The translations under genes and the position numbers were made by a program. From Pseudomonadota bacterium (GTDB lineage: Bacteria > Pseudomonadota > Gammaproteobacteria > Acidithiobacillales > Acidithiobacillaceae), in assembly GCA_021827445.1 (NCBI GenBank), contig JAKAVW010000141.1, positions 1 through 7,786 on the forward strand: DNA of 7,786 nt, read 5' to 3'. Position 1 is the first letter of the stretch, and each line of letters starts with the position of its first letter. This document shows positions 1-5,343 of the stretch, piece after piece. The notes under the pieces were generated by a model. That model ran no database searches and was not told the origin of the DNA. It was given only the letters and a program-made list of their open reading frames with translations.

Positions 1-350
1 TGCCCCGCCATTTCATTGGCCCGGTTGGCAATAACCTCATTGACGTTCATGTTGCTCTGGGTGCCGCTGCCCGTCTGCCAGACCCGCAGGGGAAACTGCA
101 TATCCCAACTCCCGGCGACGACTTCCGCCGCCGCGTCACTGATCTTTTCGGCCAGCGTCGCATCCAGCAGACCCAGCCCGGCGTTCACCGAAGCCGCCGC
201 CCGCTTGATTCGCGCCAGGGCGTGGATAACCGGCAGGGGCATCTGCTCAGTGCCGATGGCGAAATAGCGCAAGGAGCGCTGGGTCTGGGCGCCCCAGAGG
301 GCGGCATCTTCCACCTCGATAACGCCCATGCTGTCCTTTTCCTGACGCAT
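1..350 (-). CDS. fumC: Fumarate hydratase class II (FumC), N-terminal part, cut by the window edge
   Basis: Class II fumarase interconverts fumarate and L-malate in the cytoplasmic TCA cycle; this oxygen-stable, iron-free family works as a homotetramer. The first 116 residues are present. They begin MRQEKDSMGVIEV, carry LWGAQTQRS (residues 18-26) and end just after TGSGTQSNMNVNE (93-105), the substrate-binding signature of the fumarase/aspartase superfamily. The agreement with E. coli FumC, including EKDSMG, LWGAQTQRS and WQTGSGTQSNMN, favours fumarase over aspartase or argininosuccinate lyase. The remaining three-quarters, with the catalytic GSSxMPxKxN loop, lies outside the window. The ATG at 348-350 is preceded by GGGAG (361-365) with a 10-nt spacer. 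That site sits inside the last codons of pepF, whose TGA ends 2 nt before this ATG, so translation is probably coupled. The start is slightly shorter than that of E. coli FumC. Confidence 0.95.
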   Translation of the reverse strand, partial: MRQEKDSMGVIEVEDAALWGAQTQRSLRYFAIGTEQMPLPVIHALARIKRAAASVNAGLGLLDATLAEKISDAAAEVVAGSWDMQFPLRVWQTGSGTQSNMNVNEVIANRANEMAG

Positions 351-352
351 AT

Positions 353-2149
353 TCAGCGTACTCCCGCCAGCTTTTCGGCCTCATCCACCATCCCGGCCAT
401 GTAATCCAGCGCTCGCGACCAGATTTCCGGCTCTTCCAGATCAATGCCGGTCATCGCCACTACGTCGGCAGGGGCCTTACTACCGCCGAGTTTGAGCATG
501 GCGATATAGCCGGGCACGAACTCCGCCGGGGCGGCCCGCTGGCGCTGAATCAGCGCCAGCGTCAGCAGTTCCCCAAAGGCATAGGCATACACATAGCCCG
601 GCGAGCCGATGAAGTGGGGAATATAGCTCCACCACCAGCGATAACCGGGGCTGAACTGGATACTGTCGGCAAACTGCGCCGTCTGGGTTTGCATCCATAA
701 CTCCGCCAGGCGATCCTTGCTCAGTTCGCCCTCGCCACGGCGCGCGCCATGCATGACCACTTCAAAGCGGTGCATGGCCATCTGCCGGAACACCGTGGCA
801 AAGGTATCCTCGATTTTGCCGCAGAGCAGGGCCAGCCGTCGCCGGGGGTCCTGCTCCTCGCGCATCAGCCGCTCGAAGGTCAGCATCTCGCCAAAGACAG
901 AAGCCGTCTCCGCCGTGGTCAGAGGGGTGTCCGCGTTCATGTGGCCCTGCTCGCGGGCGAGATACTGGTGGATACCGTGTCCCAGTTCGTGGGCCACCGT
1001 CATCACATCGCGCACCGTGCCGGTATAGTTGACCATGAGATAGGGATGGACATCCGGCGTCGCCGGATGGGCGAAGGCCCCGCCCCGCTTGCCTGGCGCC
1101 AGTGCGGCGTCAATCCAGCCCTCATCGAAAAAGCGCCGGCCGATAGCCCCCAGTTCCGGAGAAAAATCCGTCACCGCGGCCAGCACGATACGCTGACACT
1201 CCGCCCAGTCGTAGCGCCGCTCGCCACCCGGCAAAGGCGCATAACGGTCATAATCCATCAACGGCGACACGTTCAATAATTTAGCCTTGAGCCGGTAATA
1301 GCGGGCCACCAGCGCGTAGCGTCCGACCACGGTCTGCTCCAGAGCCTCGACCATTTTGTCGGAAATTTCGTTGCTCAGATTGCGGTCACTCAGCCAATGG
1401 GGATAGCGGCGCAGACGGTCATCCAGGGCCTTGTCGGCGAGGATGGCGTTGAAACAGGTGGTGAGGGTATGCAAGCGCCCTTCCAGCCCCTTGCTGAGGG
1501 ACTCGGCCGCATCCCGACGCAACTCCCGGTCGGGATTGGACAACAGCGTCAACACCTCCTGCTCGGTCATCTGCTTGCCGCGCAGGAGAAAGCGCATTTC
1601 CGTCAACGTCTCATCAAAAAGCCGCTCCCAGAGCGCCCGCCCGGTCACCCGCTTTTCCGACAGAATCTGCTCCTCACTCTCGCTGCGCAGGTGGTCACGA
1701 TACCTCCGCCAGTTGCGCAGCAGATGCGCCCAATGCGCCAGTGCAGGGTCTGCCAGCAGGCTTTCTGCCCGGCTATCCTCGACGGCATTCCAGGCGATAT
1801 CGAAGAAGATCAGTTGATTCTGAATGGCGGTGGCCGCCTCTTCATAGGCCTGCAGGGCGGCGCCATAGGCGGGCTGATCGGCGTGGGTGACGTAACTGAG
1901 ATAGCGGAAGGTACCCACCCGGCCGATGCGTTGGCGGATAGCTTCCAACTGGCCCACAGCCGCCGCCAACTGCGCAGCGTCCAGCCCGCCCAGGCCGGGA
2001 CGATAGGCTTCGGCGAAGCGCGTCGCTGCGCTATCCGCCCAGCGCATGTCTTCCGTCAGCCGCGGATCACCCACCCCGGCATAGAGATCTTCCAGACGCC
2101 AATGTACCTGCTCCGCGCCCGTCGCTGCCTGATTTACGCTCTCCACCAT
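353..2149 (-). CDS. pepF: M3B family oligoendopeptidase F (zinc metallopeptidase)
   Basis: This is a cytoplasmic zinc oligopeptidase expected to cleave short peptides during peptide turnover. From the chosen start it has 598 residues, the usual PepF length of about 600. The metal site is HELGH at residues 387-391 in the context VAHELGHGIHQYL. It is followed by AETASVFGE, where E414 is the likely third zinc ligand; this arrangement is typical of family M3. The N-terminal 200 residues are helical and acidic, as in the PepF N-terminal domain, and the C-terminal half carries the peptidase M3 fold (for example the SPGYRWWWSYIPHF segment). The frame is open upstream to an ATG at 2233, but that would overlap the DUF1841 gene and has no ribosome site. 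The ATG at 2149 has GGAG with a 9-nt spacer. An in-frame ATG at 2164 is the alternative and lacks a good Shine-Dalgarno sequence. The gene is second in a probable DUF1841-pepF-fumC operon. No catalytic residue appears missing. Confidence 0.93.
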   Translation of the reverse strand: MVESVNQAATGAEQVHWRLEDLYAGVGDPRLTEDMRWADSAATRFAEAYRPGLGGLDAAQLAAAVGQLEAIRQRIGRVGTFRYLSYVTHADQPAYGAALQAYEEAATAIQNQLIFFDIAWNAVEDSRAESLLADPALAHWAHLLRNWRRYRDHLRSESEEQILSEKRVTGRALWERLFDETLTEMRFLLRGKQMTEQEVLTLLSNPDRELRRDAAESLSKGLEGRLHTLTTCFNAILADKALDDRLRRYPHWLSDRNLSNEISDKMVEALEQTVVGRYALVARYYRLKAKLLNVSPLMDYDRYAPLPGGERRYDWAECQRIVLAAVTDFSPELGAIGRRFFDEGWIDAALAPGKRGGAFAHPATPDVHPYLMVNYTGTVRDVMTVAHELGHGIHQYLAREQGHMNADTPLTTAETASVFGEMLTFERLMREEQDPRRRLALLCGKIEDTFATVFRQMAMHRFEVVMHGARRGEGELSKDRLAELWMQTQTAQFADSIQFSPGYRWWWSYIPHFIGSPGYVYAYAFGELLTLALIQRQRAAPAEFVPGYIAMLKLGGSKAPADVVAMTGIDLEEPEIWSRALDYMAGMVDEAEKLAGVR

Positions 2150-2158
2150 GCTGTTATT

Positions 2159-2162
2159 CTCC
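2159..2162 (-). promoter_or_regulatory. Ribosome binding site that decides the pepF start
   Basis: On the minus strand, GGAG lies 9 nt before the ATG at 2149. The GGAG overlaps the last base of another in-frame ATG (2162-2164), which itself has only ACTCGG in front of it. This favours the downstream start. The assignment is by inspection only. Confidence 0.6.
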
Positions 2163-2192
2163 ATCCGAGTAATGTTTGATTGGCGCCGCCGT

Positions 2193-2639
2193 TCAGCCCG
2201 CCATCTCCGGCAATCCCAGACTACGGCGTACACAAGGCAACAACACCGTCAGTTCCGGGGCGCGTCCTGCGCGTTGGGCCTGCCACATCATCTCTCCCAG
2301 GCAATCCACAAAAAGATGTTCGGCGCCGGTTTCACCCAGCTTGCGGCGCGCGCCGTCGAAGAGGTCCACGATACCCGCAGGCTGTCCCAATGCCAACATC
2401 TCCTCCAGCCCTACATGCAGGGACATGTGCATATAGGGGTTACTTAGTCCCTGCTCGGGCGGAAAATCCTGTTCCAGTCCGTGCTGCGCATCGTTCAGCA
2501 GGGCATGATATTCCGGATGGCGGAGAATGACGGCGACAATCCGCATCTGCATCCCTTCCAGCGGACGGCCCTCCTGATAAGCCTGCCAACTGTCCAGAAA
2601 GACCTGGCGATATGTTTCTCGTTTACTGCCATAAAGCAT
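2193..2639 (-). CDS. DUF1841 family protein, function unknown
   Basis: The 148-residue protein matches what I know of the DUF1841 family, small proteins found mostly in beta- and gammaproteobacteria with no assigned function. Visible family-type segments are LEGMQMRI (28-35), HPEYHALL (41-48), NPYMHMSLH (67-75), EHLF (107-110) and CLGEMMWQAQR (113-123). It has no signal peptide or membrane segment and should be a soluble, mostly helical cytoplasmic protein. Histidines 41, 45, 71, 75 and 108 fall in or next to the family-like segments, so metal binding is conceivable, but that is only inference. The ATG at 2639 is preceded by a weak ACAGG about 11 nt upstream, and no better start is visible. 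It is the first gene of the leftward cluster, 43 nt ahead of pepF with no terminator between them, which suggests cotranscription. The family call is from motif memory, not from a database search. Confidence 0.85.
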   Translation of the reverse strand: MLYGSKRETYRQVFLDSWQAYQEGRPLEGMQMRIVAVILRHPEYHALLNDAQHGLEQDFPPEQGLSNPYMHMSLHVGLEEMLALGQPAGIVDLFDGARRKLGETGAEHLFVDCLGEMMWQAQRAGRAPELTVLLPCVRRSLGLPEMAG

Positions 2640-2801
2640 AATGATTAGCCTGTCAGAACATACCGGAAGATCATAGGCCAGACCGGCACGGGTAGGAAAG
2701 AGAGGCCCTTTGTGATAAACAGGGCAAGTCCTGGAAGCCTAACCTAATCTTAATCAAAAACACTTATCGCGACATTATTTTCAGCGGGAGATCAGCGCAT
2801 C
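2640..2801. other. Divergent intergenic region between the DUF1841 gene and the repeat-protein gene
   Basis: These 162 nt must hold promoters for both directions. The part nearest the rightward gene (about 2740-2780) is AT-rich compared with the flanking coding DNA. It includes a CCTAATC/TTAATC near-repeat at about 2744-2755. I could not find a rightward -35/-10 pair with good matches. The rightward gene has GGGAG at 2786-2790, 11 nt before its ATG. A short inverted repeat, GCCCT (2705-2709) with AGGGC (2721-2725) around an 11-nt loop, is too short to call an operator. Confidence 0.4.
2670..2675 (-). promoter_or_regulatory. Possible -10 box for the DUF1841-pepF-fumC operon
   Basis: Read on the minus strand, TATGAT matches 5 of 6 bases of the sigma70 -10 consensus. 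It would give a leader of roughly 24 nt before the ATG at 2639. The -35 position with a 17-bp spacer reads TTCCTA, a weak match, so this is a tentative promoter or one that needs an activator. Confidence 0.3.
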
Positions 2802-4508
2802 ATGGCCAACGCGAATGCAGTATCGTCAGCAGCAATAACCACCCTCAACGAACGCCAATGGGAAGGACTCGGTAAAGTCGGTGACGCCGCCCTGCAGGTA
2901 CAGAACCTGCTGCAAATGCTGCGCGACATCTTGAATGAGTTGCCACAGGCCATTGATACCGACAAGCTCGTGGAGACCATGAAGCCCTATCTGGAACAAC
3001 TGCAGAACGTTTCGGAGTCGCTGCAAGCCTTCATCAAAGGCAACTCCGGTGAGGAGCCGCTGGATCGCCTGCGCAACATGCTGAACGACGTCCAGAGCGC
3101 TGAACTCAACAAAACCCTGAAGGAGGTTCTGCAACTGCTCGGCAACCTGCAACGCGCCGGCTTCTTCAGTTCCATCTCCGCCCTCAGCGCTGAGCTCAAA
3201 TGCCCCATCATCGGCGAAAATCCGGAAGACATGGTGCAGAAAATTCATGGCGCCACCGCCAGCATCCAGTACTGGATGGATAGCGCCAAACAGGGTGTCG
3301 GCGTCGTCGGCAACATGGTCGGCCAGCTCGACCTGCCGGATCGCCTCGACGAAATTCAGGAAATGGCCGACCAGTGGATTCAGATGGCCAAGCGGGCCCA
3401 GCGCCTCATTCAGGGTGACGCCCCCAACCTGCAGGCGCGTCTGAGCGGCATGCTCGACATGGCGGAAATCCTCGGCGGGCAGATGAACATCGCCATCGAC
3501 ACCCTGCGCGACACCATGCCGGAAGTGCTGGAAGGCGCGGACATGAGTGGCACGCTCGCCACTATTGGTGCCGGTGGCAGCCGTTGGATGCACATCGCCA
3601 TGCGCGTCAAAACGTTGGCGCAAGGCAACGACTCCCGAGACTTCGCCGCACGCGCCGAAAACCTGTTAGACCAGATCGAGCACCTCGCCGGTTATGCCGC
3701 GAGCGCGGGCTTCTTCATTCAGGCGGGTAAAGATGGCGTGGGCGCGGTCCGCAACATTCTCACCGACATGGACCTGCCGGAAAAGCTGGACGACCTCGCG
3801 GAAGAAGCCGAAAAGTGGCTGAAAATCGCGATGCGAGCCAAGGCGCTGGCGCAGGGTAGCTCTGACAGCCTGGCTGATCGTGTTGGTAGCTTGCTGGGCA
3901 TGGCGGAAACCGTCGGCGACTCACTGCAGGCGGCTGCCAAGTCGCTTGCGGACAAAGGTATCCATCTGGAAGAGCTGATCACGCCACGCGGCGATCTCAG
4001 CATTGCTTTCGGCACCGCCGCGGACATGGTCGGCGAATTCTGGCAGGACGGCACCATCCGCCACATCGGCAGCACCATTAGCCAGGGTGCCATGGCCTGG
4101 CTGGAAATCGCGCAGATCGGCGCCAAGGCTGTACGGGGCGACGCGGAAAGCATCAACGTGCGTATCAAGGAAATTGTTCAGGGCCTGCATGATGCCCACC
4201 TGATGGACATGCTGCCTGACGTCTTCGCGCTGGTGGGTAACTTGCAGAAGGCCGGCCTGGTCGGCAAGCTGAACATGATCATGACGCAAGCCGTCCCCAT
4301 GATCCCCTCCGACGAAGTCTTTGCCAGCGGTGTGAACAAGGCGATGAAGGCGCTGGAGCAGACCAGGACCGAGATGAAGGACGAGCACAACAAGGGTGGC
4401 GGCATCTTCGGCTTGATAAAGATATTCTTCGCCAAAGACACCCAGTTCGTGCTGAAGTTCGCCGTGCGCTTCGCCTCAATATTCCTGAAAGCGCTGAAGC
4501 AAGGCTGA
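2802..4508 (+). CDS. Large helical repeat protein with DUF1641-like ends, function unknown
   Basis: I do not recognise a characterised homologue of this 568-residue protein. It is predicted almost entirely helical, with no signal peptide, and is probably cytoplasmic. The segment LLGNLQRAGFF (112-122) recurs as LVGNLQKAGLV (477-487). The C-terminus, with GGGIFGLIKIFF (532-543) followed by a helix, resembles the 'glycine then LLxLLxD' ending of DUF1641 proteins, so a distant DUF1641 relationship is plausible but unproven. Between these lie two modules starting GVGVVGNM (165) and GVGAVRNI (312). Each contains DLP followed by an acidic helix and a W-x3-A helix; the latter pattern occurs four times (W192, W262, W339, W433). 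It is Met-rich (28, about 5%) and has a single Cys (C134), so it is unlikely to bind an iron-sulfur cluster. The ATG is preceded by GGGAG with an 11-nt spacer. It stands alone between a divergent promoter region and a strong terminator, so it is probably monocistronic. Known DUF1641 proteins are often linked to redox enzymes; no such gene is visible here. Confidence 0.85.
   Translation: MANANAVSSAAITTLNERQWEGLGKVGDAALQVQNLLQMLRDILNELPQAIDTDKLVETMKPYLEQLQNVSESLQAFIKGNSGEEPLDRLRNMLNDVQSAELNKTLKEVLQLLGNLQRAGFFSSISALSAELKCPIIGENPEDMVQKIHGATASIQYWMDSAKQGVGVVGNMVGQLDLPDRLDEIQEMADQWIQMAKRAQRLIQGDAPNLQARLSGMLDMAEILGGQMNIAIDTLRDTMPEVLEGADMSGTLATIGAGGSRWMHIAMRVKTLAQGNDSRDFAARAENLLDQIEHLAGYAASAGFFIQAGKDGVGAVRNILTDMDLPEKLDDLAEEAEKWLKIAMRAKALAQGSSDSLADRVGSLLGMAETVGDSLQAAAKSLADKGIHLEELITPRGDLSIAFGTAADMVGEFWQDGTIRHIGSTISQGAMAWLEIAQIGAKAVRGDAESINVRIKEIVQGLHDAHLMDMLPDVFALVGNLQKAGLVGKLNMIMTQAVPMIPSDEVFASGVNKAMKALEQTRTEMKDEHNKGGGIFGLIKIFFAKDTQFVLKFAVRFASIFLKALKQG
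3294..4256 (+). repeat. Two tandem protein-level repeat modules inside the 568-residue protein
   Basis: Module A (3294-3734, residues 165-311) and module B (3735-4256, residues 312-485) align over their first 75 or so residues: GVGVVGNM with GVGAVRNI, DLPDRLDE with DLPEKLDD, then MAKRAQRLIQG with IAMRAKALAQG. The second half of each contains another W-x3-A helix ending in QG or RG. Module B has about 24 extra residues between its two tryptophan helices. The DNA has diverged (the longest shared run I saw is GACCTGCCGGA), so the duplication is old rather than a recent tandem copy. Confidence 0.7.
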
Positions 4509-4527
4509 TTTTTTTTAGCTCTCTAGC

Positions 4528-4564
4528 AAAAAAGCCCCGGACCTTGCTGGTTCTGGGCTTTTTT
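4528..4564. terminator. Bidirectional intrinsic terminator between convergent genes
   Basis: AAAAAAGCCC (4528-4537) pairs perfectly with GGGCTTTTTT (4555-4564). After one mismatch (4538/4554) the stem continues for 5 more pairs, including one G-T wobble, and closes on the 5-nt loop TTGCT (4544-4548). The A6 and T6 arms give a U-tract on either strand. It can therefore end both the rightward repeat-protein gene (stop at 4508) and the leftward WaaA-like gene (stop at 4614). A T8 run directly after the 4508 stop (4509-4516) has no convincing hairpin of its own. Confidence 0.9.
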
Positions 4565-4613
4565 GGGTCCAGCGAACGCCGACCGGATAAGTCGCGGGGA
4601 AGGGACGCAGGTA

Positions 4614-5183
4614 CTAAGCCCCGTGCTGTCCCCACCACACCTTTGCCTTCTCCGCTGCCGCCCTGGCCGCTGCCGGATCGTTCAGCCAGGCCTTCGCCAG
4701 ATCGATAATCTCCGCATTATCTTGTGCCCATACCGCAGCGCCAGCGGCCAACAAGCCCTGACGTACCGCATTATCCGGCATTTTCGGACCGAGGATGAGG
4801 GGACAACCATCAGCAATGGCTTTGCCGAGATCCACTGCGCCTCCTACCAATGTACCGCCAGGCACACAAAAATCCACACAAGCGTAGAAAGCATCGCGCA
4901 GCTCCGCCGTTTCCACAAAGTAGACGCGCGTTTTGATGGGCACGAAGCTGGTGAACAAACGACTATGGCGGATGGTCTGCAGATGGTATTTCAACGCATC
5001 CCGATAAACGGGTTCGTAGCGTTCTTCCCGATCTGGCGCCAGCACCATGATCCCCATCTTCGCCCGCATCAGGGAGAGAAAGATCCCATAGGCCTCCGCA
5101 TCTTCGCCTTCGTGCAGGTTGGGGAAATACACTACGCAACGGTTCCGGTCCCGAAATTCCTTAAAACGCTCGCACCAATCCAT
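4614..5183 (-). CDS. Stand-alone WaaA-like (Kdo transferase, GT30-type) C-terminal domain protein
   Basis: The 189-residue protein resembles only the C-terminal nucleotide-sugar-binding domain of WaaA, the enzyme that transfers Kdo from CMP-Kdo to lipid A precursors. Parallels in order: LHEGED (23-28) for the family's THxGEE loop; LAPDREERYEPV (48-59) for the VPRHPERF segment; VYFVETAELRDAFY (87-100) for the VxxGDTMGELxxFY stretch; VPGGTLVGG (107-115) for FVGGSLVxxGG; CPLILGP (127-133) for xPVLxGPH. The HNPLE motif after GG is replaced by AVDLG, losing the conserved Glu, and the Arg-His of PRHPER is lost. The N-terminal acceptor domain that carries the catalytic Glu is absent. The start is the ATG at 5183, chosen because AAGGAG lies 8 nt upstream; an upstream in-frame ATG at 5252 lies inside the putative promoter. 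There is no room for a missing N-terminal half, since glgA diverges at 5344. It is intact as a reading frame, so it is either a functional half protein (binding or regulatory) or an old remnant under selection. It is unlikely to be an active transferase alone. Confidence 0.75.
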   Translation of the reverse strand: MDWCERFKEFRDRNRCVVYFPNLHEGEDAEAYGIFLSLMRAKMGIMVLAPDREERYEPVYRDALKYHLQTIRHSRLFTSFVPIKTRVYFVETAELRDAFYACVDFCVPGGTLVGGAVDLGKAIADGCPLILGPKMPDNAVRQGLLAAGAAVWAQDNAEIIDLAKAWLNDPAAARAAAEKAKVWWGQHGA

Positions 5184-5191
5184 GCAGATCA

Positions 5192-5197
5192 CTCCTT
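5192..5197 (-). promoter_or_regulatory. Strong ribosome binding site that decides the WaaA-like gene start
   Basis: On the minus strand AAGGAG is a consensus Shine-Dalgarno sequence 8 nt before the ATG at 5183. It shows that the short 189-residue form is the intended product, not a degraded tail of a longer gene. Confidence 0.8.
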
Positions 5198-5227
5198 GGC
5201 GGGTGTTATGGGCTTTTCCACCCACCG

Positions 5228-5256
5228 ATGATAGGCGACACCGGCACATCATTCAA
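5228..5256 (-). promoter_or_regulatory. Predicted sigma70-type promoter of the WaaA-like gene
   Basis: Minus-strand TTGAAT (5251-5256) and TATCAT (5228-5233) are separated by exactly 17 bp, matching 4 of 6 and 5 of 6 consensus bases. Transcription would begin near 5221, giving a leader of about 37 nt. The upstream alternative ATG at 5252 falls inside this promoter, which supports the shorter start. Confidence 0.5.
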
Positions 5257-5299
5257 AGCCTGCTGAACGCATGCGGGTGTGAACCGCCCACCACCTTTG

Positions 5300-5308
5300 T
5301 GTTATATT
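5300..5308 (+). promoter_or_regulatory. Predicted extended -10 promoter element of glgA
   Basis: TGTTATATT is an extended -10 (TGn followed by TATATT, 5 of 6 matches). No good -35 lies 16-18 bp upstream, as is common for extended -10 promoters. The leader would be about 30 nt. The glgA ribosome site is weak (AGAAG at 5327-5331, about 12 nt before the ATG). Confidence 0.4.
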
Positions 5309-5343
5309 AACAACAACGCTCAGCAAAGAAGAACACACGCCCT

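Noticed and set aside
1397..2179. 260-codon open frame on the plus strand antisense to pepF
   Set aside because: It lies opposite a well-supported peptidase gene, its translation shows no recognisable domain, and long antisense frames are common in GC-rich coding DNA.
2150..2233. N-terminal extension of pepF to the ATG at 2233
   Set aside because: It would overlap the end of the DUF1841 gene, adds a basic Trp- and Arg-rich stretch not expected in PepF, and has no ribosome site. The start at 2149 has GGAG at 9 nt.
2826..3623. 265-codon open frame on the minus strand antisense to the repeat-protein gene
   Set aside because: It is a shadow of the real frame: it is rich in His, Val and Gln from reverse-complemented common codons and has no ribosome site or family motif. 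Its apparent repeats mirror those of the sense protein.
4509..4516. T8 run right after the repeat-protein stop as a separate terminator
   Set aside because: No stable GC-rich hairpin precedes it; the strong hairpin at 4528-4564 explains termination better.
4563..5231. 222-codon open frame on the plus strand across the WaaA-like gene
   Set aside because: The minus-strand frame has WaaA-like motifs, a consensus ribosome site and a promoter. The plus-strand frame starts inside the terminator arm and has no such support.
5184..5252. N-terminal extension of the WaaA-like protein to the ATG at 5252
   Set aside because: The extension overlaps the predicted promoter and crosses the consensus ribosome site at 5192-5197, so the ATG at 5183 is much better supported.
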